The position numbers and the translations under genes were made by a program. Positions 63,469 to 64,000 of a DNA stretch of 64,000 nucleotides are shown here, in pieces. Source of the DNA: Desulfoluna butyratoxydans (lineage in GTDB: Bacteria; Desulfobacterota; Desulfobacteria; Desulfobacterales; Desulfolunaceae); contig NZ_CAADHO010000008.1 of the NCBI RefSeq assembly GCF_900699765.1, positions 62,001-126,000 of the forward strand, in the 5' to 3' direction. Numbering within the stretch: the first letter of the stretch is position 1; the number at the start of each line of letters is the position of its first letter. A model generated the notes under the pieces. It was not told the origin of the DNA. It saw only the letters and a list, made by a program, of their open reading frames with translations, and did not search any database.

Positions 63469-64000
63469 TCAATCGGCATACAGGGGCCGGGTGTCCGTTG
63501 TGTCCGGTATGCCGTCCCCATCGCTGTCCGGGTCCAGGGTCAGACCCGATGCGGCGATGTCCTCAGGGGAAGCCAATGGACTGAAAAAGTCAGGCAGACC
63601 GTCGCCGTCGGTATCGACCTGGGCGACCCAGTTTTCCGGCTTTTCCGGGCTCCAAAACGGCATTTCCGAAAAATCGTCGATCTCAGCCATGGTGGCAGCC
63701 GTTAATTTAATCCCCCTATTGATCTCCGCACGGTTCCCCATGGACATTGACAACGCAACGGATTTGTCAACGGCACCAGCGAGCGTGTACGCATTGGCAA
63801 GGGTTAATGACTTCGTTGAAATGGTGGAGCTGCCGACACAAAGCTTGACGCATTTATCGTCTTCATAGAAAGCCGCTTTCGTGGCAATCGCCTTATTTAA
63901 TATACTTATGGCTTCATCGGTATAACCTAAGGAGATCAAAACCTTGGCGGCCCGGATCAAATACCCACCCCGAAGAGTGAGAAGTTCGTCGTGCTCTCCG
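63469..64000 (-). CDS. TPR-like protein with thrombospondin type-3 calcium repeats (5' end missing)
   Basis: The frame is open to the window edge, so this is the C-terminal 176 residues or so of a longer protein. Helix pairs (GYLIRAAKVLISLGYTDEAI, then LANAYTLAGAVDKSVALSM) resemble tetratricopeptide repeats. The end has two calcium-binding Asp repeats (DTDGDGLPD and DPDSDGDGIPD). Such repeats are common in exported proteins. It lies 125 bases upstream of the TonB receptor on the same strand and probably opens or continues the same operon. Confidence 0.72.
   Translation of the reverse strand, partial: GEHDELLTLRGGYLIRAAKVLISLGYTDEAISILNKAIATKAAFYEDDKCVKLCVGSSTISTKSLTLANAYTLAGAVDKSVALSMSMGNRAEINRGIKLTAATMAEIDDFSEMPFWSPEKPENWVAQVDTDGDGLPDFFSPLASPEDIAASGLTLDPDSDGDGIPDTTDTRPLYAD

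Overview
The window reads as chromosomal DNA of a GC-rich, Gram-negative, probably anaerobic bacterium of the Desulfobacterota (Desulfobacteraceae or Desulfoluna-like). This is inference from gene content, because no rRNA or tRNA gene lies in the window. The pointers are outer-membrane barrels, a TonB receptor and a lipoprotein (Gram-negative envelope), an FmdE-family protein, a KamA-family radical SAM enzyme, a DUF4911-miaB pair, and many two-component and chemotaxis proteins. Genes are dense on both strands. I see no prophage, transposase gene or CRISPR array.

Layout. 1-5 kb: two outer-membrane barrels, a flavin split-barrel protein, an orphan membrane protein and a methyltransferase. 5-11 kb: a repeat-rich spacer, a Cache-type chemoreceptor and a hybrid histidine kinase. 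11-18.4 kb: a catabolic cassette (BCCT transporter, enolase-superfamily enzyme, FAD oxidoreductase) divergent from a GntR regulator, then a MarR regulator with an aldo/keto reductase. 18.7-31.3 kb: housekeeping genes (pepN, pyrG, a LolA-like protein, eno, a CoA-type Nudix hydrolase, purB) with a sigma54 response regulator. 31.5-34.5 kb: a cytosolic NrtA/CmpA-like binding protein beside a CheY-like receiver fused to the same kind of binding domain, plus a stand-alone receiver. 34.7-49.3 kb: PHP, bifunctional nuclease, miaB, recJ, kamA-like, rlmD, thiD, hisG, hisE, leuD, leuC and an XRE-cupin regulator. 49.5-57.4 kb: FmdE, a PAS-DHp protein without a kinase domain, several uncharacterised proteins, a secreted MORN-repeat protein coupled to a 57-residue protein, and a MYG1-like hydrolase. 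57.5-64 kb: a minus-strand cluster of a TPR/thrombospondin-repeat protein (cut by the window end), a TonB-dependent receptor, an ABC ATPase with altered motifs, a permease-like protein and a DUF4857-like membrane protein.

Main points of interest. (1) The receiver-binding-protein fusion at 32413-33819 and its neighbour suggest a cytoplasmic ligand-responsive CheY. (2) The TonB/ABC/DUF4857-like cluster is an incompletely understood transport system. (3) The BCCT/enolase-superfamily cassette has atypical active-site residues, and candidate operators lie in its control region. (4) There is a family of non-coding MITE-like elements with inverted ends (5264-5457, 8340-8403, 27325-27569, with partial copies near 2.3, 2.5 and 3.2 kb) and a second small repeat built on a CCGCCGGAGGC core.

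All domain calls come from reading translated sequence by eye; no database search was run.
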